Position numbers and translations under genes: made by a program | The notes under the pieces: model-generated | Seen by the model: only the letters and a program-made list of their open reading frames with translations | Database searches by the model: none | What the model was told of the DNA's origin: nothing | Shown here: in pieces, positions 10,330 to 21,307 of the stretch | Layout: the number at the start of each line of letters is the position of its first letter | Numbering within the stretch: position 1 is the first letter of the stretch | Assembly (NCBI GenBank): GCA_038496445.1 | Contig: JALMLS010000414.1 | Coordinates: 62,001-126,000, forward strand | Length of the DNA: 64,000 nt | DNA from: Trichosphaerium sp. ATCC 40318 | Lineage: Eukaryota > Discosea > Flabellinia > Trichosidae | Reading direction: 5' to 3'

Positions 10330-12992
10330 TTATTTTCGGATTATGACTATTTTTTTAGACTTTATGTGCTTTGATAGGAATGAAGCAATATCAGGATCTC
10401 CATCATCTGGAGATTCTGCTAAAGTAAGTGGTGTTATACCATGTATCTACAAAAAAAAAACTTGATCAGAATCCGAAATAACAAACAAACGAAAAGAGTT
10501 CAAGTTCTTTTTTCATAAACTTTTTGATCCTTGCCAGGGAAAAGTTGCTGTGGCTTGTTACCTCGATTATAGATGCTTTGTTATCTATAAGTAGTTTAAC
10601 ACATTCTAAACTACCACTTAGAACAGCCCAATGCAATGGTGTCCACCCAAGACGACCTAGTAAAAAAACACAAAAAAATTAGAACAAAAAAAGAAATGAA
10701 ACAAGTGTCGTAAGCTGACGTACCATCCAATCTATTAATATCTGCATGTTCTCGTACTATTAATCTAGCACTATCTCTACAACCTTTGAAGCAACATGCA
10801 TGGAGAGGAGGGAAGTTGTCATCAGAGACGTCTCCCTTTTTTGAGTTTTTGTTAACAGAGAACAATGCAGCAAATAGTTAAGCTCCAGAGTACCTTCTCA
10901 ACATCTATGCTACGCCTTACTAGAAATCTTATCATTTCTATTCGCTTTTTAGTATCATCTATTTTCTCAATCGCTACCATCAACGCTGTATTTCCTATTT
11001 ACAGTGCAGCTGTTAAACAAAAAGTTCAAAATACACTTTTGTATCACACATGGAAATAGTTAAAAAAATGGCATACCAAGTGGATCAACTGTATTAATAC
11101 CAGCTCCCATATCCAACATTGATTTAACCATATCAACGCTAGCAATACCATGTAAGTAATGAAGGAAAGTATCCATTTTTGAAAGAACGAGAGTTTACAG
11201 ATGATTCAAACAAACATTATGATTAACAGAAAACCAAAATGTAAAACCTCAGCCACAAGAATAGTTACAAGATTTTTAATATACTATCATATTAACCCAT
11301 AGCTTAATTGTTATTATGTGACCAACAACAAGGATTAAACAACACCAACAAATGAGACAAACACTTGAAATTTTCACTTTCAAAAAAATGTGGGGATGCG
11401 CACCTTCCTGATTCTACTGCAAAATGGAGTAGTGGCACAGATAAGAATGTACCATTAGCGTTAAATGTTCCGAAAGATCTTAAATCTTTCATATTCCCTT
11501 CCTTAATACTACGAAAGAATCTCTGCTCACCTACAAAAGTTAAGCCTGTTACCTCTTAATCGGTTTAATGAAGTTTTTGTTTGTGAATGAGAGTTTGAGT
11601 TGGAGGCGATCTAGGGTAGATGCGTACGCTTGACTTTAGTTGCCATGTTTGTGTTTCGTCCTGTGATACTGGACATTTGGCTTGGTTTTTGACTTTGACG
11701 CTTAACGTCTGATAACTCTTTACGAAGCCTCTCAATCTCAGCATCTCTTTGAGCTAGCATTGCTGATAGTGTATTAGAATCCTTTAAAGAGTCATCATCA
11801 CTATTTGTGGGCTTTGAGTCATTAGATGATACATCACTGTTCTTTGTGGACCTAGAGTCCTTTGTTGATTTATCACTGCCACCAAAAAATTTAGACTAAA
11901 CAAACAAACAAAAAGTTAGATATTTTGTCATAAAAAACTACAACACAAAAAGTTGTCAAAAGAGCTACAATTCAAAGAATATGACCAAGATTTGAAACAA
12001 ATCCTGGGTTGTCTTTTGCAATTAATACTCTTATTTTATTATCCATAATTTGATATTGTTAAGCACGTGTGTGATTTAAAAAAACATACTTTTGAAAAGT
12101 CGAAATGTAAAAAAAAAATAGCATCAAAATGTGAACTATATAGACTATGTTAACGTACTTTTTTCTTTTCTGTTTTCTTTTCAGATTTAACCTTTGATGG
12201 TGACAAGGCTATATTCGCTTCAGGAATATCGTCATTCTTCTCATTTATACTTTCAGTTTCATCCAAATCTTTTTCTTTTTCTTTAACTTGAGTGTTCCTT
12301 GCTGACTTGCTACGTTGTAATTCAAAGTATTCAAGCCATTTATTAAGTGTATCAACCCATTCTTCTGTCATTGTATCACTCTCAGTGCAAATAGAAAGCT
12401 AGAATTCGAAACAAAAGGTTACAACGAAAGTCACAAAAAAAAACGGACGAAAAAAGAAAAAAGCTTGTGCTACACGTTTTGGAATCTACACCTCATATCT
12501 GTTCATTTAAACATACCTCATATACTCTCTTCGGTGTATTTATGTTGAATTGGGTCATTGAAAGTTTTATTACCGCAGTCACCTTTATATTGGTTAAAAG
12601 TAGTACTCAATGCGTACTAACCTCTTGTAAGTTGATAAATCCAGCGAGTAAGCGTTCTTTGTTTGGATCTTTCTTAAAGTACTCTAAAACAGTGTAACGT
12701 TGCTTGAAATAGCGCTTATTCCACGGTTTCATTATTTTAACGGACTAGATATTGTCATAAGCTTATTTATAAGAATACAATCTACTTACTGCTTCTCCAC
12801 GCTTTTTAAGCCATCCTTCGAGCAATGGAGGCTATTAAACTATCAGAATCAATGTATACGGTACAAACGCACTTCATGCATCTCTAGAGTTACAAACGAG
12901 GTTATAGAACAAGTAGCGCTTACTTCAAAGAGGTAGACAACTTGATGCACGTACGACTTAAAAGGCAATGTTTGAACATTCACAGAATGCAT
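10330..12992 (-). CDS. PH domain-ankyrin repeat protein
   Basis: Start ATG 12992 (MHSVNVQTLPFKSYVHQVVY). A PH domain follows, split over four exons: PPLLEGWLKKRGEA, then MKPWNKRYFKQRYTVLEYF, FINLQE, VIKLSMTQFNINTPKRVYE, and the C-terminal helix TEEWVDTLNKWLEYF with its conserved Trp. A Ser/Lys-rich linker with a coiled coil comes next (AQRDAEIERLRKELSDVKRQ), then about five ankyrin-type units, for example PLLHFAVESG, FPPLHACCFKGC and GWTPLHWAVLSGSLECVKLL. The PH domain would bind phosphoinositides and the ankyrins a protein partner, so a membrane-associated adaptor is likely. The order PH-ankyrin recalls ACAP/ASAP proteins but I saw no ArfGAP zinc finger between them. Donors include GTAAGT, GTAAGC, GTACGC and GTGCGC. 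The last frame ends at TAA 10330. Confidence 0.78.
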
Positions 12993-13237
12993 TCAGATCA
13001 AAAAAACGGTTTGAAGAGCTAGATTACATTGTTGCCTACAAAGTTCCATATGATGTTAAACTGATTCTTGCGTTTGTGCCTTAGACTTGTTTTAGTTCCG
13101 AAAATAACATATTTGACTGTTCCGGCCTCTCATCATTACCACGTGGACAATTAGTCACATTTTGAACAAGTCTCAACCTCTCTTTACTGTCTTTATTTCA
13201 TACTTCAAGTATTCAGCGTTAACCAAGCTTGTGTGCC

Positions 13238-13762
13238 ATGGTCAGCCTTCTATTACATCTACCGATGGAGCTCCAGCTCCAAATTATTGACACTGATTAT
13301 GAGGTTTATAAAAAGTGGCCTCTGCTGGCAAAACACACAGCGACAACAACCAGGTTTAACTATTGCTTGGAAAAACATGGGAGATGGCTAAAAATACAAA
13401 AATCGAATCAAGAACATAATGCTAGAGTACAGGTATCATGTTATTACATCTATGGCAAACTAGAAGGACAGTACAACAGGTATTTTGATGGAAAATTATG
13501 TGAGCAATGTAACTACATTAATGGTTACCGTGAAGGGGAGTGTAAGAATTGGCATGCTAATGGGCTATTGCATCAGATTAAAAATTATGTAAATGGTAGA
13601 GTAGAAGGAGAGTGCAAGAAGTGGTATGATAACGGTCAGCTGTGGGTCTTGTGTTACTACATCCATGACCAGCTAGAGGGAGATTTCAAGCTGTGGGCCA
13701 ACACTGGCGAGCTATGTGTACATAAAGTTTTTGACTATGGTAAGCAGGTCAGACTTGCATGA
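13238..13762 (+). CDS. F-box-like/YwqK (MORN_2-type) repeat protein, short paralogue
   Basis: Single exon, 174 residues from ATG 13238, ending TGA. The N-terminus LHLPMELQLQIIDTDYEVYK looks like a degenerate F-box and closely matches the start of the gene at 44141. From about residue 65 come repeats of roughly 23 residues, with pattern (Y/N)G..EG..K.W..NG.L: KLEGQYNRYFDGKLCEQCNY, REGECKNWHANGLLHQIKNY, VEGECKKWYDNGQLWVLCYY. These are the YwqK antitoxin-component repeats (relatives of MORN repeats) that are common in bacteria and in some protists and their viruses. Function unknown; an F-box head suggests target recruitment. Horizontal acquisition of the repeat is possible, but base composition does not stand out here. 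Confidence 0.72.
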   Translation: MVSLLLHLPMELQLQIIDTDYEVYKKWPLLAKHTATTTRFNYCLEKHGRWLKIQKSNQEHNARVQVSCYYIYGKLEGQYNRYFDGKLCEQCNYINGYREGECKNWHANGLLHQIKNYVNGRVEGECKKWYDNGQLWVLCYYIHDQLEGDFKLWANTGELCVHKVFDYGKQVRLA

Positions 13763-14143
13763 AGGCCAGAACCTTGAAGCAACGTAACAATTAAATAATG
13801 ACTTCGTGCTTGGAGTACAAAGCCCAGTGTAATCGTGGTATTCAGAGCCAATAGTCAGTACCAAATAAATGATAAGTATTGCAACATTACGCTAGTTTTT
13901 ATCACAATTGAGCTTATCATAGGTGCTGGCAACTATGACCCTGTTCGCTTACACTTGGAAATTAATTAAGGTAACAGTATATGTCTTTGATGGCATCTCT
14001 GTTTGGACGGTTGTATATCAACATAGCTACGTAAGTCGTGTTTACTAGTCTTAACATGGACTTGCAATAAGATTGAAAATCACGTGTCAATCTTGTTTTC
14101 AATTATTAAGGCACGCTGTTATTAAACGCTTCTTATCACATAC
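13763..14143. other. Intergenic spacer
   Basis: About 380 bp between the YwqK-repeat gene and the zinc-ribbon gene. No open frame of substance. It contains one CACGTG near 14083, and AT-rich sequence that should serve as 3' end and promoter; nothing else recognised. Confidence 0.5.
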
Positions 14144-14398
14144 ATGGCACAAAATACTGTTGAATACTACTGTCGTCGGTGTCCTGCCGAACTTGGACTT
14201 GTTAAATCGTACTTACGAACGCTGCGTACTGCAATTGTAATCTGCTGTCCTGAATGTGAAGGTCCCATTACTATACAGCCATTACGAGATGAGAATTGTA
14301 CGCTCAGATGCTTTTTTGTTTTGTTTTTGCCGCCTTTTTGAACAGGCTTGTTTGTTACGGAAACTATGAAAAGCGCCCCAAAACAAGTAAATACTTAA
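14144..14398 (+). CDS. Small zinc-ribbon-like protein (68 aa)
   Basis: Two exons, 14144-14297 and 14346-14398, with an intron of 48 nt (donor GTACGC, acceptor AACAG); the sum is in frame and ends at TAA. The protein starts MAQNTVEYYCRRCPAELG and has two Cys knuckles, CRRC and CPEC, about 30 residues apart, the spacing of a zinc ribbon. The tail is KSAPKQVNT. No family was recognised. Candidates are an RNA polymerase/elongation factor-like ribbon or a small nucleic-acid-binding protein. Only 26 bp separate its stop from the next start, on the same strand. Confidence 0.55.
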
Positions 14399-14424
14399 CG
14401 TGGGGGCTACATACTTTACATTAA

Positions 14425-15013
14425 ATGATCATAAACCAGAAAGAGCTCACGACTACTTTAGGCAGCCCAAATGTATCTAAAACAAGCATCAACACGACAA
14501 ATATATCAAAGCAACAGCTACAACTCAAAACTGTGAAGGAGCTGCTAAATATTTTGAGATCCAAAGGACCGCGTTGGTGGCCTCAAAAAAGAACTGGTAG
14601 ACCGAGTTTATGATGCATCGTATAATGATACACAACCATTGGCAACACGAAAAACTGCAAATAAACAACAACAACGTTCTGTACGAAGAAAACACGTGCC
14701 AGCCAAAAAACCACCAGCGAAAAAATTACAGATAGTCGTCACAAGCAGTTGTGGATACCCAAGCGACGGCTGGCATTCTTATGAAGAGCCTGAGATATGT
14801 GTCGATAGTGTACATACAAGTTTGAGCTCAGCAAATGCACGTGTCGAAGAGCTATTTTACAAAAAAAACCCATGGGGAATCGACAAGGAAGAGATGGAAG
14901 ATTTTAGCGACGTATCTCGTAGGACGAATTCGCAAGGTCTACTTTCCTTGTGCGTTTGTCCGCCTGATTCAGAGTGCTGGAGTGTTACTGCTAAGGCTAC
15001 CCGACCCAGATAA
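14425..15013 (+). CDS. SAP-domain protein with conserved C-terminal domain; apparent +1 frameshift
   Basis: The first frame (from ATG 14425) gives MIINQKELTTTLGSP and the first SAP helix, LKTVKELLNILRSKG. The second SAP helix, GLKKELVDRVYDAS, lies in another frame starting near 14573, so one extra base is present around 14566-14572 (GGACCGCG). I see no intron that would fix it. Downstream is a basic stretch (KTANKQQQRSVRRKHVP) and a domain with LSSANARVEELFYKKNPWG and LSLCVCPPDSECWSV, which resembles a domain of unannotated fungal and protist proteins (from memory, not searched). SAP domains bind DNA or nuclear partners. Either a sequencing or assembly error, a programmed shift, or a young pseudogene; conservation on both sides argues against old decay. 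Ends at TGA or TAG-type stop by 15013. Confidence 0.55.
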
Positions 15014-15417
15014 CGGCATGTTAAATCAATAAAACCTCTTAAACAACAGGCAATCACATTGCAAGTTTTGGATAAGTACTTTTTTGCTTACTTCTTTTAC
15101 TACTTTGATTATGTCTTTAACACTCGCGGATGACTTGTGGCCCCCTTGTTCCCATTACTTAATCAATATGCTACCATATACTTTGACTACATACTTGTGC
15201 CTTGACTATCACACGTTAGCAACTCAAAAACTTTTTTGTTTTAATTAAAATTGCGGCAACTTAGCTTGTACGCACACTTTCTTTGATAATTTTTTGTAGT
15301 AAAAACGTCCAATAATGTGATTAAAAAAACTTTGTAAATAGTTCACAAAACACGATTAGATTCGACAATAACTTAATCTGTTGAGCGCTCCTTATTCTCA
15401 GTTTCAAGCTTTCCGCG
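15014..15417. other. Intergenic spacer upstream of the anoctamin
   Basis: About 400 bp, AT-rich, with the 3' end of the SAP gene and presumably the promoter of the anoctamin gene. An overlapping frame ending at 15032 is a shadow. No element recognised. Confidence 0.5.
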
Positions 15418-18400
15418 ATGAGTGACTCGGAGGTTAGCGATATTGAGGCTGATTCTCCTCAGCAGCAAGCAGAGGAGACATTAGTCAAACTTCAACGTGA
15501 ACTTGGACAGAGATTTGGTACTATCGACCAAAAGAGAGTAAAAGAGCTCGGTGGGTATATAATGGTTGTCAAAAATGAAGACGAAATTATTAAAAAAGCT
15601 GGCGAGAGTATGACAGGCTCTGGCAAGTAGTATAGCGATATATATACTGCTAACGATACGTTTAGCAACCTCAGAACGAATAAAGCAGCGTCTATTCTCG
15701 GAGCGTCGTCGGAACGCCATTTCACGTATTATACGTACTGGTATCGAAGTACGTTTGCAAAACGAGTGTTGGCATGACGCTATTTTCAATTTAATTAAAT
15801 TTGGCTCCAAACCACTTTGAACTCATAAAAATCGCTCGAAAGCGCTGCCAGTATACTAAATAACATTCTCGATACTTTGTCTTATGTTCTGCACAAAACC
15901 CCTTTTCTTATTTCCGGCTAGATTAGATACGTTGATGGCGTAGACTCTCGTGAGGGTAATTGCTACTTGTACTTAACGGCAAGCGATTCTGTATTGCGCA
16001 CTCACGCAGAACATACTCAATTAGAGGTTAAACTACTGGTAAGATATAAACGAATCACTACTAAGCTGATTAAAGGCGTTTTTCTCAAAAAACTTTTTGA
16101 AAGGAAAACATTAGAATTCAGTAATAACGCCTATTTTCCTTTTATAGGACGGTTTCGGTGGTGGTTATGCTCCTTTCTTGTGTGAAAAGGAAGAAATGTT
16201 TGAGCGTAGCGGAGAAAAAATTAAAGGCTGGAAAAAAGTTGGCTTAGGTGCGTTGTAGTAGCTTTAAATATTCTATTTTTTTGATTCTATCTCCATACGC
16301 AGCGAATCACTTGTTGTGATTGAGCGCGTTCTTTTTACTAAGATCAATTCTTGTGAATCAAAAATACCTTCCAAAACTGTATTATTCGCTGTAAGTAGCG
16401 ATTTGAACCCCTATAACGAAAGAAAAAAATATGATGAGCATGCCTGGGTGTTTTGGAGGACTGTTTTGCATTTCTTCGCCCACGACGATTGTTTTTTGTT
16501 TTTCAAATTTTTTTTTGTCTTGGTTTTTTTGTAGACTTGCTTATTGTTCTATTAGAGTACAAAAAGCGCTTGTTTAGTGCTTCTCAACGTATGCATTTGA
16601 CATACAGTTTATTACATTCTCGTAAACATTTAGGTGGTGCTGATTTACGTGCGTGTTTTCCACATTGTTTGGTTCTTTTTTGTAGTTGTAGTGCCTTGCT
16701 TTGAGCTAACAAGCTTTTTGTTTGTGATAGATATTAGCAAGCTCGTCAACGATGGTATTCTGGCTGCGTTTTTCCCAATCCATGAGCATGAAGCTAGGGA
16801 TTGGCTTGTAGATAACTGGGTAAAGAAACCATGGAGGTCTCAACCACTTGATTACATTCGCTGGTATTTTGGCGAAAAACTAGCCTTGTACTTTGCGTTT
16901 ATAGGTTATTATAATTTATGGCTATTTGGAGCTAGTGTTGCAGGAATTATAGCGACACCAATAGCGTGCGTGTTTGCTTTTGATTTTTTTGTTTGATTGT
17001 TTAATTTAACTCATGTTATGTAGTCTGTTGCCGCAAGTGCAATTTGATATCCCTTTAACTGTATTTTCTGTGTTTATTGCTTTGTGGTCAGCTGTCTTTC
17101 TTGAATTTTGGAAACGAAATAACGCCGTACTTGCATGGAAATGGAACATGGCAAATTTTGAAGAAGAGGTACTGTACTTGTTGAACATTGAGTGGTTTTT
17201 TTGTTATTTCGATTGTTAGTAACCTTTTTGCTTTAGGAAGAAGTTCGTCCTGGATTTGAAGGTGAAGAGCGGCTTGGAGTATGGTATCAAGGAGCTTGGG
17301 TTAGTCTGAAGCAATTTCAAGATGAACATGATACTACATTCTCTCAAAAGTACTCATTGCATTATGGACTTGCTGATAGACGAAATAAGTTATTTGTTGC
17401 TTGGCCAACGCTTGGTTTTATTGTGAGTAACTGCAACTTGTCTTGTTTGCTTTAACCCAAAACTCGAGATTGGTTATTGTACAATTTGCTTATTCCTTCT
17501 AGTTCCTGTGTATTGTCGCTGCTGCAGTTGGTTTGATTGCCTTTAAGGCTTTTGTAGAGAACGAAAGTTGGGGTACTTATTAAAACTTTATTTAAGGCGG
17601 TTGTTAACAGTATCATAGGTCCTATTGTCGGCGGTATTGCTAATGGTGTGATTATTGTTGTACTTGAAAGTGTTTACAAATGGATTGCTACGAAGATGAA
17701 TAATTGGGAGAACTACCGTACTGAGACGCAATATGAGGATCAGCTTATTTATAAACTATTTTTGGTGCAATTCGTAAATGCTTACATTGCTTTATTCTAC
17801 ATTGCGTTCGTAAAAGGACGTGTAGGAACCCGTACGTCATTGTTTAGTTTTGTCAAAGAAAAATGTTGACAATCTGTTTTCTTTTTTGGTGTAATTTGTG
17901 CCTAATATCCTTGTTTCTCTAGAGAAATGTGTGGGATTCTCTACGCTTGATAAAAATATCACAATTTTTAATGCAACCACTAATTCAACAATGTCTATTC
18001 CCAATCCTGCAACAGGTACATTTTTTGGCTTGGTATTTGTTTGTTTCGCTTATTGTGTACTAGGAAATTGCCTAGAGGATTTGTTTGTTGGTCTAGCTAC
18101 TATTCTAGCCACACGTATTGCTACTAGTCAGGCACGATTCTTTGTCAAGTACTTTGTGCACTGAACTAACTTTATTTTTTTAAGTTGACTAAACTTATCA
18201 TGCCTCTTGTTATCTCATGGGCTAGACAAGCTTGGGCTCGTTGTAGACGTAAGACCAAACGTGATCTATCATTTGTTCAAAAGCAAGCTAGACTCGGAGA
18301 CTATGAAGGTGAGAAATCAGTTTTTTTCGCGGCTTTTGTTTTGAAACTTTTCTTACTTCTACAAAAGGTGTTCTTTCTTTGTACAACGACTTGGCAATTC

Positions 18401-19503
18401 AATTTGGATATGTAACAATGTTTGCTGCTGCTTTCCCACTTGCTCCTGTTGCTGCGTTCATCAATAATATCATTGAAATGAGAACAGATGGTTATGCATT
18501 TTTGAAGGCTTTTAAGCGTCCAAATTACCAGGGTGCTCGTGATATCGGTATGTAGTTATACATATTGTGCCTTTTTGACTTTGCTGAGAGCTTTTTAGGT
18601 ACATGGTACAAGATTATGGAGTTTATGAGTTATGCTGCTGTATTGACGAATGTTTGTATTATTGCCTTTACTCCTCGCGAAGCGGGTATCTTTAGACCTA
18701 AGGATGATGAAAGATCTTTCTCAAGAGATGCTGTACTACTGGCATTGTTCTTAGAGGTGTGTAGTGGCTGCTAAGGGTTTTGTTGTGATCTTATTTTTTT
18801 TTTTGTAGAATGCTATTCTCTTCTTGAAGTACTTCTTATCGCAAGTTATCCCTGATGTACCAGTTACTGTACGCCGTAAGATGTCTAAGCAATCATATTT
18901 CAGAGATCAAGTACGCATCTTTTAAGTAGACAAGTAGACACTGTTCGCTACTTGTATTTGTAGTTGAGTTTAAATTTTTTTGTGGCTACTCGTTTTTTTT
19001 TACAAGCTTTCTAATGGTGTCTTTGTAGGCGTTGTTGTATGCCCTTACTTCTGATGATGATGCTGAAGAGAAAAAAAGGAAGAAGGAAGCACGTCAAAAG
19101 AAAAAGGAACTGAAGCGTCAAGCGAAGGCAGATAAGAAAGCCCACAAGGCTAAGTACAAGAAAGATAAAAAACACAAACATAAGCGCAAGGATGACTCAT
19201 CTGGTTCTGATTCTGATAAGGAAGAAGATGAAGATACTAGACGCGAGAAACTAATTGATTTGTCTGATGAACGAGAAGGTAGGGCTTTTACTACTATTTT
19301 TTTTTTTTTGGAGCATACTTTTGTTGACTTTTAAATTAGGTGATTCTGAAGATAGTTCTGATGACGAAACTATTGTTGATACTATACATGACGATGGTGA
19401 TGAAGGTGATTCAAGTGAAGAAGAGGTCGACACTGATGAAGAAGAAGGTGAGACTGGTACTGAAAGCGATTATGAAGTCAGAGAACCTAAAAAAGAAAAA
19501 TGA
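15418..19503 (+). CDS. Anoctamin/TMEM16 family membrane protein (channel or scramblase)
   Basis: About 15-20 exons. The first exon starts MSDSEVSDIEADSPQQQAEE; the N-terminal cytosolic domain includes LYLTASDSVLRTHAEHTQLE and SASQRMHLTYSLL (family R-I-x-x-T/V-Y-x-I-L motif). Family signature segments follow: FFPIHEHEARDWL, QPLDYIRWYFGEKLALYFAF (start of TM1), ENYRTETQYEDQLIYKLFLV, FVNAYIALFYIAFVKGR, FGYVTMFAAAFPLAPVAAFI and YQGARDIGTWYKIMEFMSYA, covering the ten-helix core. The C-terminus is a Lys-rich then Asp/Glu/Ser-rich tail ending at TGA 19501. TMEM16 proteins are Ca2+-activated lipid scramblases or chloride channels; which one cannot be read here. Introns are short, for example donor GTACGT after IIRTGIE and GTGCGT near 16250. 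Exon borders at 15.6-16.5 kb are tentative. Confidence 0.85.
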
Positions 19504-19784
19504 GATTTATAAAGTAAATAATAAATAAAAAAACCCAAAAGGAACAACCACCATCATTGGTGAAAGGAGTTCAAAAAAAAACGAGCAAAAATAAAATAAT
19601 TTCATTCTATATTTCTTCTTGGTACTATACGCCACTGGTCTATTAAATGAAACAACCACAAAGAACTAAGATTGCAATATCAAGTGAACTAAATAGGTAT
19701 TGTTTTCATGTTTTCGCATACCGACCTTGAATTTATTTATTTGGAATATTTGCAAAGTTGACGTATGTTGAAAATCATTTGTAA

Positions 19785-21307
19785 ATGTCGTCAGAAAGAA
19801 CAACGCTTCTAGTGTTCTTTGTGTGTTTTATTTCAATAATTTCAGCGTCTAGTGGCTCATCAAACTGCACAAGAACAGGTGTATGGTCCGAAAAAGGAAA
19901 AGTATGTATTTGTAATCGCTTATACCAAGGTACATCACCTCTTTGCCATCAATATCACCATCTGAGGCCCTATACCCATGCGTCCATAGTATCACTATTA
20001 ATATGACGTATAGGTAGATGGTGTAAAGACGGTATAGCTCAAGTACTTGGCAATCAGTGGCTTCTATCATTTCAAATTGTTTTTTCTTTTCTTTGGGCAT
20101 CTACTTTTATCATACTCGTTGTTCTCTATTTAAAATACCGTAAACGTATATTCATACGCCCAGTGAGCAAGAAGACTATTGTTCTGATGCATACAGAATT
20201 TTTTTGTATATTTTCTTGTTGTATATGGACGTATATGATGTACACGTGATTAAACATTAAACTAATGATATTTTTAGTGCACTTTGTTTGGTTTTCACTT
20301 GACCCTTACTATCAACGACAAATATTACCACCAATCGTAGAGTCTGTATTAATATCTGTCGCAGTCAGTTTTCTGTACGTTTTTATTATTTTTTTTTTTG
20401 GAAAGCGTTGCTGTAGTGACGTTTAAGTTCAAAAACAGTAAAAATCAAAGAATAGGCCTCATTTGTTTTGAAAAAAACTTTTTTTTGGAAACAAAAATAA
20501 TATTGTCACGTGTTTAATCACGTGGTTTCTAAAATCGAAAAAAAAACCTATTCTGAATAGTTTTGATGACAGTCATTTGAAGTAATTTTTATGTACAGAT
20601 GGGCTTCTTGGATGTTAACTCTTGCAAGAATGGCAAGTTGTCTCAAGAATTTGTTTGCATCAGTCCCAAAGCATGTATGTTCTGCTGTTTTTCATGGCGT
20701 AGAGGTATTCCTATACCCAGGGGTATTAGTTGTTTGGGGATTTCAAATAGTTTTCGCTGTGATACAGCTAACAAGTATAAACAAACGTGTCATTTATCAA
20801 ACTTTTTCGTATATCGTCATTGCTATGTATTTAATCGCTATATCAATAATTGGGCTTATTAATATAACAATATTATTATTCAAATCAAAAGGTAATTGGC
20901 TACAAGGAAGAGCTTCAGTGAAGGCAAAAACTATCCAGAAAAAGGTAAACGGATTAAAAAAAAAGTCTAATATTTTTACTTTTTGTAGTCTTTCTTGATT
21001 CTAGTATCTGGTGTTCTTCTCCTAGGAGCAAGTATATTCGCAATGTATGTATTTCATACACAGCTACCATACCAATATTTCTTTATACTACAAACAGTAC
21101 GATCACCATGTTAAGGAAGTTCTTTCTAATATTATTAAAAAGGTGAGACATTCTCTTCAGTGGTGTTTTGCTCTTGTTGTTATAGTGATACATCTATGGC
21201 ATAGTAATCCCGCACCTCCATCTGAAACCGAAGGTGGCTATACGTTCCCTGATGGACCTTATGAGTACTCTGCGTTATTAGATACGTCAACCAATAGTAA
21301 ACAATAA
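19785..21307 (+). CDS. Putative 7TM receptor-like protein with EGF-like ectodomain
   Basis: The first exon encodes a signal peptide (MSSERTTLLVFFVCFISIIS) followed by a short Cys-rich EGF-like unit, CTRTGVWSEKGKVCICNRLY then QGRWCKDG after a GTACAT...TATAG intron. Hydrophobic helices follow: SFQIVFSFLWASTFIILVVL, a second near 20190-20290, ILPPIVESVLISVAVSFLWA, EVFLYPGVLVVWGFQIVFAV, FSYIVIAMYLIAISIIGLIN, FLILVSGVLLLGASIFAM, and a last near 21160-21195, about seven in all. The tail contains PSETEGGYTFPDGPYEYSAL. The segment DPYYQRQILPPIVES recalls the THH1/TOM1/TOM3 or GPR137-like group, but the match is weak. The likely site is the plasma membrane or endomembranes. The junction near 21045-21110 is uncertain. 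Confidence 0.6.
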
